Source: Clostridiaceae bacterium (GTDB lineage Bacteria > Bacillota > Clostridia > Acetivibrionales > DUMC01). From it: DNA of 6,257 nt. The translations under genes were made by a program, and so were the position numbers. This document shows positions 1-5,547 of the stretch, one piece after another. The stretch is taken from contig JAAZDH010000060.1 in NCBI GenBank assembly GCA_012512865.1, positions 1 through 6,257 of the forward strand, given 5' to 3'. Within the stretch, counting starts at the first letter, position 1; each line of letters opens with the position of its first letter. The notes beneath the pieces are model-generated. The model did no database searches, had not been told where the DNA came from, and saw only the letters and a program-made list of their open reading frames with translations.

Positions 1-48
1 AATTAATTACATACAATTATTATTCCACTTTCGGGGATATTATTACAC

Positions 49-75
49 GTGACACGGGGACAGGGGTATTGTCAC
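49..75 (+). repeat. REP-like 27-bp palindromic element after lepB, divergent type
   Basis: Perfect 6-bp arms GTGACA (49-54) and TGTCAC (70-75) enclose CGGGGACAGGGGTAT. Total length is 27 bp, as for the two elements beside hisS. The interior GGGGACAGG resembles their GGGGACGGT core but in the opposite orientation. It starts 2 nt past the lepB stop codon. There is no T run after it on the minus strand, so it is not a canonical terminator. The rest of 1-48 is AT-rich with nothing recognisable. Confidence 0.5.
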
Positions 76-77
76 CC

Positions 78-623
78 TCAAATCTTCCCCGCCTTGTCGA
101 AGGGGTAATACCTGAAAATAACCCTTCCTATCACTTTTTTCTTATTTATCGGGCCTATGCTCCTGCTATCCAGGCTTGCATGGGGAAGCCGGTTATCCCC
201 AAGCACGTAGACACAATCCGGGGGAACCGTAAAGCTGCTGTATTCAGGGTTTATCCCCTCGGTAACGCTTCCATTTATATAATCTTCCTTGACTTCTTCA
301 CCGTTGACATAAAGCTTTCCATCCTTTATTTCCACCTTGTCATTCCCCATGGCTACGATTCTTTTTACCACGTAATCCTTGCCCTCTTCCAGGTATTCGG
401 GAATATATAATGTAACCAAGTCTCCCCTTTTAAGCTTGTTTAGCCTGGGAGTTATTTTCTCCACTATCAGCTGTTCACCGTGGTTCAAGGTGGGCAGCAT
501 CGAATTGCCATCCACGATAGTCCTTTGGGCAACAAAAGTGACAATGAACAAACCTATAAAAACAGCCAGCAATATATGAACTGCCCAATCAATAATCTCT
601 TTTGCCATACGTTTTTCCAGCAT
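78..623 (-). CDS. lepB: Signal peptidase I (type I leader peptidase)
   Basis: This 181-residue protein cleaves signal peptides from exported proteins at the outer face of the cytoplasmic membrane. It has a short cytoplasmic N-terminus, one membrane segment at about residues 13-32 and an extracellular catalytic domain, the single-span SipS-like layout usual in Firmicutes. The nucleophile is Ser41 in GNSMLPT and the general base is Lys87 in YVVKRIV. The conserved C-terminal box is GDNR (142-145) followed by SLDSRSIGP (150-158). Length fits the family. The start is supported by GGAG seven bases upstream; the next Met (residue 6) lacks a comparable site. It lies 111 bp downstream of aspS on the same strand, with no clear terminator or promoter between, so read-through from aspS is possible. 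The gap holds only a 10-bp palindrome, GAAGGCCTTC (652-661). Family identity is secure; which paralogue (many Firmicutes have several) cannot be told. Confidence 0.95.
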   Translation of the reverse strand: MLEKRMAKEIIDWAVHILLAVFIGLFIVTFVAQRTIVDGNSMLPTLNHGEQLIVEKITPRLNKLKRGDLVTLYIPEYLEEGKDYVVKRIVAMGNDKVEIKDGKLYVNGEEVKEDYINGSVTEGINPEYSSFTVPPDCVYVLGDNRLPHASLDSRSIGPINKKKVIGRVIFRYYPFDKAGKI

Positions 624-642
624 AAAATCACTCCATCACTCC
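624..642 (-). promoter_or_regulatory. Ribosome binding site of lepB, tandemly duplicated
   Basis: On the minus strand the octamer GGAGTGAT occurs twice back to back (642-635 and 634-627) just before the lepB ATG. The proximal GGAG is 7 nt from the start codon, an ideal spacing. The distal copy is 15 nt away and could act as a standby site or simply be a small duplication. Confidence 0.7.
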
Positions 643-734
643 TGTTACCCTGAAGGCCTTCTTACGGTTCTTCTTTCCTGGATTGTCATCTCTTACACAA
701 TCATTCTTATTCTATTTATAATCTTTTTATTATT

Positions 735-2516
735 TTACACCATCGCCTTTATATGCAATTCCTTGAGTTGCTTGTCGTCCACATTGCCCGGTGCATTTGT
801 CAAGGGGCATGATGCATTCTGGATCTTGGGAAATGCAATCACGTCCCTTATGGAACTCTTTCCGGCCATCAGCATGATGAGCCTGTCAAAACCAAAAGCC
901 ATGCCCCCGTGGGGAGGTGTTCCATACTTGAAAGCCTCCAGCAGGAATCCAAACCTTTCCTGTGCCTGCTCCTGGCTAAATCCCAGTAATTTAAACATCC
1001 TTGACTGTATCTCCCGGCTATGTATCCTTATGCTTCCTCCTCCAAGCTCAACACCATTCAGCACAAGGTCATAAGCTTTTGCCCTAACCCTGCCCGGGTC
1101 GGTTTCCAAGTACTGCACATCCTCGTCCATCGGTGAAGTAAACGGATGGTGCCTGGCTTCCCAGCGTTTCTCCTCCTCGTTATACTCAAGGAGCGGGAAC
1201 TCTGTTATCCATACAAATCTATATTCATCCTTGTTTATGATATCAAGCCTTCTTGCCAGTTCCAGCCTTAATTGTCCTAAAACATTCCACACGATCTCGT
1301 TCTTGTCTGCTGCAAAACATATTAAATCGCCCGGCTCAGCCCCTACCCTTTCCAATATGGCTTTTATTTCTTCCCCGCTTAAATACTTGGTTATGGCAGA
1401 CTTAAGCTCATTTTCCTCCACAACAATCCATGCCATTCCTTTTGCCTTGTTTTCCTTTGCAAAGTCAACCAGGCTATCTATCTCGCGCCTGCTGAATTTT
1501 CTTCCACAGCCCTTGGCATTAATGGCCCTGACGCTTCCACCCTTTTTTACTGGCTCGGAAAATACGTTGAAACTACTGTTTTCCACTATATCCGACACAT
1601 TAACGATTTCCAGTCCGAACCTCATGTCGGGTTTATCCGTACCAAACCTGTCCATGGCCTCCTGGTATGACATCCTTGGAAAAGGCTCGCTGAACTCTAT
1701 TCCAAGAATATCCCTGAAAGCCTTTTTCACAAATCCTTCATTTACCATGATGACATCATCCGCATCCACGAAAGACATCTCGACATCAAGCTGTGTAAAT
1801 TCCGGCTGCCTATCTGCCCTCAAATCCTCATCCCTGAAACACCTTACTACCTGGTAGTATTTATCGAAGCCGGATACCATGAGAAGCTGCTTGAAAAGCT
1901 GGGGAGACTGGGGCAGGGCAAAAAATTTCCCGGGATGTACCCTGCTGGGCACAAGGTAATCCCTTGCCCCCTCGGGAGTACTCCTGGTTAGCATCGGTGT
2001 CTCGATTTCCAGGAATCCAAGGGAATCGTAATAATCACGGGCAAGCTTGGCCACCTTGTGCCTTAATATAATATTTCTTTGCATATCAGGCCTTCTCAAG
2101 TCAAGATACCTGTATTTAAGCCTTAAAAGCTCGTTGGCTTCCGAGTTTTCCTCGATGTACAAGGGCGGTGTTTCAGAAACATTCAAAATCCTTAATTCTT
2201 CCACCTTAAGCTCGATTTCGCCGGTATCTATCTTTGGATTAACGGTTTCAGGATCCCTTTTGACAACCGTGCCGACCACTGCTATGACATACTCAGACCT
2301 TAAGCTTTCTGCCCTTCTGAACACTTCCGCGTCACTGTCCTGGTGAAATACAACCTGGAGTATACCGGACCTGTCTCGTAAATCAATGAATATTACTCCT
2401 CCCAAATCTCTCCTTTTGTGGGTCCAGCCCATTACCGTAACTTTTTTTCCTACATCCGATAATCTCAAGTCATTGCACATATGGGTTCTTTTTAAGCCGC
2501 GAATCGTTTCTTCCAT
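735..2516 (-). CDS. aspS: Aspartyl-tRNA synthetase (class II, bacterial type)
   Basis: This cytoplasmic 593-residue enzyme attaches aspartate to tRNA-Asp using ATP. Length and layout match bacterial AspRS. An N-terminal OB-fold anticodon-binding domain (about 1-115) contains GWTHKRRDLGGVIFIDLRDR. The class II core starts around 135, with motif 1 near 168-187, the QSPQLFKQLLM segment at 203-213, and motif 2 at 227-244 with FRDEDLRADRQPEFTQLD. The bacterial GAD insertion spans about 285-430. Motif 3, GFDRL, is at 542-546. Residue 38, after RRD, is Leu as in discriminating enzymes such as E. coli; in the non-discriminating Pseudomonas enzyme I recall His there. That is only a hint that this enzyme does not also charge tRNA-Asn. 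The ATG is preceded by GGAGG with a 6-nt gap. It follows hisS by 148 bp; a hisS-aspS pair is common in Firmicutes. Confidence 0.98.
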   Translation of the reverse strand: MEETIRGLKRTHMCNDLRLSDVGKKVTVMGWTHKRRDLGGVIFIDLRDRSGILQVVFHQDSDAEVFRRAESLRSEYVIAVVGTVVKRDPETVNPKIDTGEIELKVEELRILNVSETPPLYIEENSEANELLRLKYRYLDLRRPDMQRNIILRHKVAKLARDYYDSLGFLEIETPMLTRSTPEGARDYLVPSRVHPGKFFALPQSPQLFKQLLMVSGFDKYYQVVRCFRDEDLRADRQPEFTQLDVEMSFVDADDVIMVNEGFVKKAFRDILGIEFSEPFPRMSYQEAMDRFGTDKPDMRFGLEIVNVSDIVENSSFNVFSEPVKKGGSVRAINAKGCGRKFSRREIDSLVDFAKENKAKGMAWIVVEENELKSAITKYLSGEEIKAILERVGAEPGDLICFAADKNEIVWNVLGQLRLELARRLDIINKDEYRFVWITEFPLLEYNEEEKRWEARHHPFTSPMDEDVQYLETDPGRVRAKAYDLVLNGVELGGGSIRIHSREIQSRMFKLLGFSQEQAQERFGFLLEAFKYGTPPHGGMAFGFDRLIMLMAGKSSIRDVIAFPKIQNASCPLTNAPGNVDDKQLKELHIKAMV

Positions 2517-2574
2517 ATTATTCCTCCGTTCTTACCTGGTTTCTTGCTTTTTAGTTTATTAAACTCAAAACGCG

Positions 2575-2590
2575 AGAGCCGTTGCCTTGT
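2575..2590 (-). repeat. Degenerate REP-like core, third copy
   Basis: Sixteen bases here match the hisS-proximal element at 13 of 16 positions (GAGAGCCGTTGCCTTG versus GAGAACCGTCCCCTTG on the plus strand), in the same orientation. It lacks recognisable palindromic arms, so it is probably a decayed copy or a chance match. Confidence 0.35.
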
Positions 2591-2592
2591 CT

Positions 2593-2619
2593 ACCAGTCA
2601 CAAGAACCGTCCCTCCGGT
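2593..2619 (-). repeat. REP-like 27-bp palindromic element, copy 2
   Basis: The ends ACCAG and CCGGT pair with one G:T wobble. The interior carries AGAACCGTCCC (2603-2613), identical over 11 bases to the neighbouring element at 2636-2662. It lies in the hisS-aspS gap in the same orientation as copy 1, with cores 41 bp apart. On the gene sense strand the core reads GGGACGGTTCT. I recall similar cores dispersed in clostridial genomes and linked to REP-type elements mobilised by Y1 (RAYT) transposases. No transposase is in the window. Confidence 0.6.
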
Positions 2620-2635
2620 TGGGTTATGAACTTAA

Positions 2636-2662
2636 AAACCATGAGAACCGTCCCCTTGGTTT
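2636..2662 (-). repeat. REP-like 27-bp palindromic element, copy 1, next to hisS stop
   Basis: Perfect 6-bp terminal inverted arms AAACCA and TGGTTT enclose a 15-nt interior with the shared core AGAACCGTCCC (2644-2654). The element begins 2 nt after the hisS stop codon. It could fold in the transcript and protect or shape the hisS 3' end. No T run follows it on the minus strand, so it is not a standard intrinsic terminator. Confidence 0.65.
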
Positions 2663-2664
2663 GT

Positions 2665-3924
2665 TTAACCTGTTTTCTTTAACCTGTTTACTATGGAGTC
2701 CAGGCTTACATCCTTCTCCTCCCCGGTTTTCATATTTCTTAAGACTGCCTTGTTGCTCTCTATCTCATTGTCTCCTATTACCACAACATAAGCAGCTTCA
2801 ATTTTATCAGCATATTTCATCTGTGCCTTAAGACTTCTTCCCATGACATCCTTTTCCGCGTTTATTCCCGCATTTCTCAGCTGGTACACAAGTTTTTCGG
2901 CAAATATATCGGCAGTTTTGCCTATTGGCGCAATAAATATGTCAACACCATCCGGTTTTGGCACCTCGATTCCCTGGTTCTCCATTTCCATGAGGAGCCT
3001 TTCCATCCCCAGGGCAAATCCTATACCGGGTACATCCTGGTCGCTAAATAACCCCACAAGCCCGTCATACCTTCCGCCCCCGCATATGGTTGCCTGTGCA
3101 CCCACGTTCGGGGATATAAACTCGAAAACAGTCCTTGTATAATAGTCAAGGCCCCTTACCATATTTTTATCCACGTAATAACCTATTCCAATATTATCAA
3201 GCCTTTCCCTCAAACCGTCAAAATGGGACTTGCACTCATCGCACAAATTATCCAGCAAGGCCGGGGCATCCTTGAGATGCTGCCTGCACTTTTCATTCTT
3301 GCAATCTAGTATTCTCAGGGGATTCCTTTCAAACCGGTTCCTGCAGTCAATGCATAAGTTCTCCAACAAGGGTGTTAAAAATTCCTTGAGCTCTTGTACG
3401 TATTCTCTCCGGCAAGCAGGACAGCCCAGGCTGTTGATATTGAGTTCTATACCTTTTAATCCAAGCCTTTTAAATAACATGTCAGCCATGCTTATTACTT
3501 CAACATCCACTGAAGGACCGGGTGCTCCAAACACTTCTATTCCAAACTGGTTGAATTCCCTGTATCTTCCCTTTTGCACGTTTTCATGCCTGTAGGCCGT
3601 AATGATATAGTATAATTTCATGGGGTGAGCCAAATTAGCCATGCCATGCTCCACGTAACTTCTCACTATACCTGCTGTGCCTTCCGGCCTTAGAGTTATA
3701 CTCCTGCCTCCCTTATCCAGGAAAGTATACATTTCTTTTTGCACGATATCCGTTGCATCCCCCACACCCTTTTGAAATAGCTCCGTATGTTCAAAAACAG
3801 GAGTTCGTATTTCACCGTAACCGAAATTCCTGCATAATTCTGCTATAATCTTTTCCACGTACTGCCATTTATAAACTTCCCACGGGAGAATATCCCGTGT
3901 CCCCTTTGGAGATTGTACTGCCAT
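2665..3924 (-). CDS. hisS: Histidyl-tRNA synthetase (class II)
   Basis: This cytoplasmic enzyme charges tRNA-His with histidine. The protein is 419 residues, close to the usual 420-430. Visible landmarks are the N-terminal KGTRDILP (7-14), TLRPEGT (77-83), motif 2 with YRHENVQKGRYREFNQFGIE (111-130), the histidine-binding RGLDYYTRTVFE (257-268), GGGRYDGL (282-289), and motif 3 around GIGFALGMERL (300-310). The C-terminal anticodon-binding domain begins near 327. The insertion between motif 2 and RGLDYY has eight cysteines in four pairs (168/171, 191/194, 208/213, 228/231). The frame stays open to a GTG at 3960, adding 12 residues. I chose the internal ATG because AGGAAGG lies 6 nt upstream and MAVQSPKGTRD is a normal family start. 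The last codons and the stop lie in a 14-bp duplication (2664-2689). It precedes aspS on the same strand. Confidence 0.97.
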   Translation of the reverse strand: MAVQSPKGTRDILPWEVYKWQYVEKIIAELCRNFGYGEIRTPVFEHTELFQKGVGDATDIVQKEMYTFLDKGGRSITLRPEGTAGIVRSYVEHGMANLAHPMKLYYIITAYRHENVQKGRYREFNQFGIEVFGAPGPSVDVEVISMADMLFKRLGLKGIELNINSLGCPACRREYVQELKEFLTPLLENLCIDCRNRFERNPLRILDCKNEKCRQHLKDAPALLDNLCDECKSHFDGLRERLDNIGIGYYVDKNMVRGLDYYTRTVFEFISPNVGAQATICGGGRYDGLVGLFSDQDVPGIGFALGMERLLMEMENQGIEVPKPDGVDIFIAPIGKTADIFAEKLVYQLRNAGINAEKDVMGRSLKAQMKYADKIEAAYVVVIGDNEIESNKAVLRNMKTGEEKDVSLDSIVNRLKKTG

Positions 3925-3930
3925 TTTTAA

Positions 3931-3940
3931 CCTTCCTCTC
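3931..3940 (-). promoter_or_regulatory. Ribosome binding site of hisS, fixes the start codon
   Basis: GAGAGGAAGG on the minus strand is followed by TTAAAA and then ATG at 3924, giving a 6-nt spacer. It favours the internal ATG over the GTG at 3960. The stretch AAGGTTAAAA also matches the unit of the A-rich repeats further upstream. Confidence 0.8.
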
Positions 3941-3977
3941 GCTATAATCTTATTATTCACCCTAGTCTTCCTTACCG

Positions 3978-4156
3978 CTTTAATTTTTCTTTTTATTTTT
4001 ATCTTTCTTTTTTACTTTTATCTTTTTTTGCATTAACCCTTCTTTTTGTTTTAACCTTTCTTTTTGGCCTTAACCTCTCTTTTTTGCTTTAATCCTTCTT
4101 TTTTGCTATAGCATTCTTTTGCTTTACCTTTCTTTTTGTTTTAATTTTTCTTTTTG
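3978..4156 (-). repeat. Ten degenerate ~18-bp A-rich tandem repeats in the hisS leader
   Basis: Read on the plus strand, the region divides without remainder into ten units of 18, 19, 16, 18, 18, 20, 19, 16, 17 and 18 bp. The consensus is close to TTTTAACCTTTCTTTTTG. On the minus (hisS sense) strand the consensus is CAAAAAGAAAGGTTAAAA, and individual units carry AGAAAGG, AGAAGGG or AGAGAGG. Unit lengths are not multiples of three and many units contain TAA, so this is not a coding repeat. If hisS is transcribed from upstream of 4156, the repeats would form an unstructured purine-rich 5' leader. Function is unknown; slippage-prone low-complexity sequence is the simplest explanation. Confidence 0.75.
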
Positions 4157-4205
4157 ACCTGCATTTAAAACATTTTACTATAATCTAGCATACACAATTT
4201 TTACT

Positions 4206-4211
4206 ATTATA
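4206..4211 (-). promoter_or_regulatory. Possible -10 box of a hisS promoter
   Basis: A perfect TATAAT lies on the minus strand in AT-rich DNA, about 280 bp before the hisS start and after the putative rtcB terminator. No good -35 box sits at 16-18 bp: the nearest TTG-like hexamer, TTGCTA (4238-4233), is 21 bp away. Chance TATAAT matches are frequent in such sequence, so this is weak. Confidence 0.25.
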
Positions 4212-4263
4212 CTACAATAATTCACAAAGCCATAGCAATTTAAATAATTTTTTGAATAGCAAT

Positions 4264-4321
4264 AAAAATTATAAAAAAGATGTTATTTCTAGAAATAGTA
4301 TGCTCTATCTAGAAATAACAT
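4264..4321 (-). terminator. AT-rich hairpin plus T-run, candidate terminator of glmM-rtcB
   Basis: On the minus strand ATGTTATTTCTAGA (4321-4308) pairs perfectly over 14 bp with TCTAGAAATAACAT (4293-4280), with a 14-nt loop. It is followed by C, six T, then ATAATTTTT. This is the order expected of an intrinsic terminator about 110 bp after the rtcB stop. The stem has only three G:C pairs and the loop is long, so efficiency is doubtful. The hairpin is also part of a 20-bp repeat array and may be a by-product of it. Confidence 0.45.
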
Positions 4322-4360
4322 GCTATAGCTAGAAAAAAGAAGCTTTTTCTAGCTGTACCG
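4281..4360. repeat. Four tandem 20-bp repeats with CTAG-centred palindromes
   Basis: Units start at 4281, 4301, 4321 and 4341, and each has CTAG at its ninth base (4289, 4309, 4329, 4349), an exact 20-bp period. The consensus is about TGCTATTTCTAGAAATAACA; the fourth unit is the most diverged. Units 1 and 2 form a 14-bp inverted pair (4280-4293 with 4308-4321). Units 3 and 4 form an 11-bp one (AGCTAGAAAAA at 4327-4337 with TTTTTCTAGCT at 4344-4354, 6-nt loop). The spacing of about two helical turns would place the sites on nearly the same DNA face, as in operator or iteron arrays. No cognate protein is identifiable. Confidence 0.75.
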
Positions 4361-4433
4361 GCTGTAAATCATGGCATGGTGCTTTTCATACGTTGTTTTT
4401 TATTTTTTGCTTGCACCTGCCTGCGCCAGTTGA

Positions 4434-5531
4434 TTACTCCGCTGCTTTAAAATTGTATATGGGGCGTATGATATCCGTTATCTCAACCGTATCCTGCACA
4501 TTTTCAATTATCTCATCCATTGATTTATAAGCAAGGGCGCATTCATCCAGCGTATCCTTGTTCACGGTGGTGGAATAAATGCCCTTCATGGTCTCCCTGA
4601 ACTCATCCAGGCTTATCAACTCTTTTGCCTTTCTCCTGCTCATTATTCTCCCTGCACCATGGGGAGCCGAGTAATTCCAGTCTTCATTGCCCTTGCCAAT
4701 GCCAAGCAGGCTTCCATCCCTCATGTTGATGGGAATAATCACCTTTTCCCCCCTGCGAGCGGATATGGCTCCTTTACGCAAGACCATGTCATCAAGATTT
4801 ATATAATTATGTATCACCGTAAACTGCTCTTCAATATCAAACCCCATCCTCGCAGCTATTTCGTCAACGATGGCCTTGCGGTTATATGCCGCATATTCCT
4901 GGACAATTCTCATATCATGGAGGTAAGCATCAAAATCTTCGCCTTCCAGGCATGCCAACTGGCGGGGCAAACCGGGCTTGCTTTTTGAAGCAAGCTCCTG
5001 GTAATACCGGCAAACCTGGTTTCCAAGGTGCCTGCTGCCGGAATGCACCACAAAGTACAAGCCATTGCTGTTCCCGCTCCTGTTTACCTCTATGAAATGG
5101 TTTCCTCCTCCAAGGGTTCCTACGCTGAGCCTTGCCCTTTTCATGTTTACATGATTCTTGCACAACAGGTTTTCAATACGGGTATAATCCAGGTACTTGT
5201 GAGGTGTACTCCTGGTATTGAAACCGGAAGGTATAAATTTATGAATCAACCTGTCCAGCTTATCCAGGTCAACTTCCTTTTGGGCAAGCTTTATAACCTC
5301 CATGCCGCATCCGATATCCACACCCACCAGGTTTGGCACAACCTTATCCTTTATGGTCATGGTTGTGCCTATCGTGCACCCGATCCCTGCATGGACATCC
5401 GGCATTACCCTTATAATGCTGGATTGCACAAACTCTTGCTCGCACAGTTCCATTACCTGGGATTTTGCCTTGTCCTCAATATTGGTGGTGAACACTTTCG
5501 CAGTATTATACCTGCCCTTTATTTCAAGCAT
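4434..5531 (-). CDS. rtcB: RtcB-family RNA ligase (3'-phosphate/5'-OH joining)
   Basis: RtcB enzymes seal RNA 2',3'-cyclic-phosphate or 3'-phosphate ends to 5'-OH ends, using GTP and manganese through a GMP-histidine intermediate. The 365-residue protein keeps the catalytic set by motif comparison with E. coli RtcB: Asp72 and Cys75 in VGVDIGCGM, His145 in GGGNHFIEV, His163 in VHSGSRHLG, His241 in VIHNYI, and the guanylated His291 in SAPHGAGRIMSR. PDVHAGIGCTIG (44-55) and RKGAISARRGE (252-262) are also typical. It is shorter than E. coli RtcB (408), without obvious loss of active-site motifs. Its ATG is 16 nt after the glmM stop, with GGGGGTG in the gap and a 5-nt spacer, so translation is probably coupled to glmM. 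No archease, rtcA or prfH gene is visible. Ligase chemistry is well supported by residues; the cellular substrate (tRNA, rRNA or mRNA repair) is unknown. Confidence 0.93.
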   Translation of the reverse strand: MLEIKGRYNTAKVFTTNIEDKAKSQVMELCEQEFVQSSIIRVMPDVHAGIGCTIGTTMTIKDKVVPNLVGVDIGCGMEVIKLAQKEVDLDKLDRLIHKFIPSGFNTRSTPHKYLDYTRIENLLCKNHVNMKRARLSVGTLGGGNHFIEVNRSGNSNGLYFVVHSGSRHLGNQVCRYYQELASKSKPGLPRQLACLEGEDFDAYLHDMRIVQEYAAYNRKAIVDEIAARMGFDIEEQFTVIHNYINLDDMVLRKGAISARRGEKVIIPINMRDGSLLGIGKGNEDWNYSAPHGAGRIMSRRKAKELISLDEFRETMKGIYSTTVNKDTLDECALAYKSMDEIIENVQDTVEITDIIRPIYNFKAAE

Positions 5532-5547
5532 GTTTTCACCCCCGGGA

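Larger units (their letters stand above)
3925..4433. other. 509-bp gene-free, repeat-rich intergenic region (rtcB-hisS)
   Basis: No supportable protein gene or known RNA family is seen here. From the rtcB side it holds a slightly GC-richer stretch (4360-4433) and a four-unit 20-bp repeat array containing a terminator-like hairpin (4264-4360). Next is a very AT-rich stretch with a possible -10 box (4165-4280), then ten degenerate 18-bp repeats (3978-4156), and last the hisS ribosome binding site. The T-box signature AGGGTGGNACCGCG was looked for on the minus strand and is absent. Confidence 0.85.

Noticed and set aside
49..75. Intrinsic terminator of lepB
   Set aside because: The loop is 15 nt, the stem only 6 bp, and no T run follows on the minus strand.
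664..671. ACGGTTCT in the aspS-lepB gap as another REP-like core
   Set aside because: Only eight bases match, the GGG part of the core is missing and no inverted arms flank it.
1231..1857. Long plus-strand open frame of 208 codons opposite aspS
   Set aside because: It lies fully within aspS, whose protein shows every expected motif. The opposite-frame peptide is Ser/Leu-rich without recognisable domains.
3925..3960. Longer hisS form starting at GTG 3960
   Set aside because: It adds 12 residues not expected for the family, and only a weak AGGAAG lies upstream. The internal ATG has a strong, well-spaced AGGAAGG and starts with the typical MAVQSPKGTRD.
3978..4156. CRISPR array or coding tandem repeat
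   Set aside because: Units are degenerate and contiguous with no distinct spacers. Lengths vary between 16 and 20 bp and break any reading frame.
4154..4184. Plus-strand promoter-like TTGACC and TATAAT
   Set aside because: The spacer is 19 bp and no plus-strand gene lies downstream. The AT-rich sequence gives such matches by chance.
4371..4433. Plus-strand 20-residue ORF MAWCFSYVVFYFLLAPACAS resembling a lipoprotein signal peptide
   Set aside because: There is no Shine-Dalgarno site, and it ends at once against the rtcB stop. Hydrophobic codons are expected from the T-rich plus strand.
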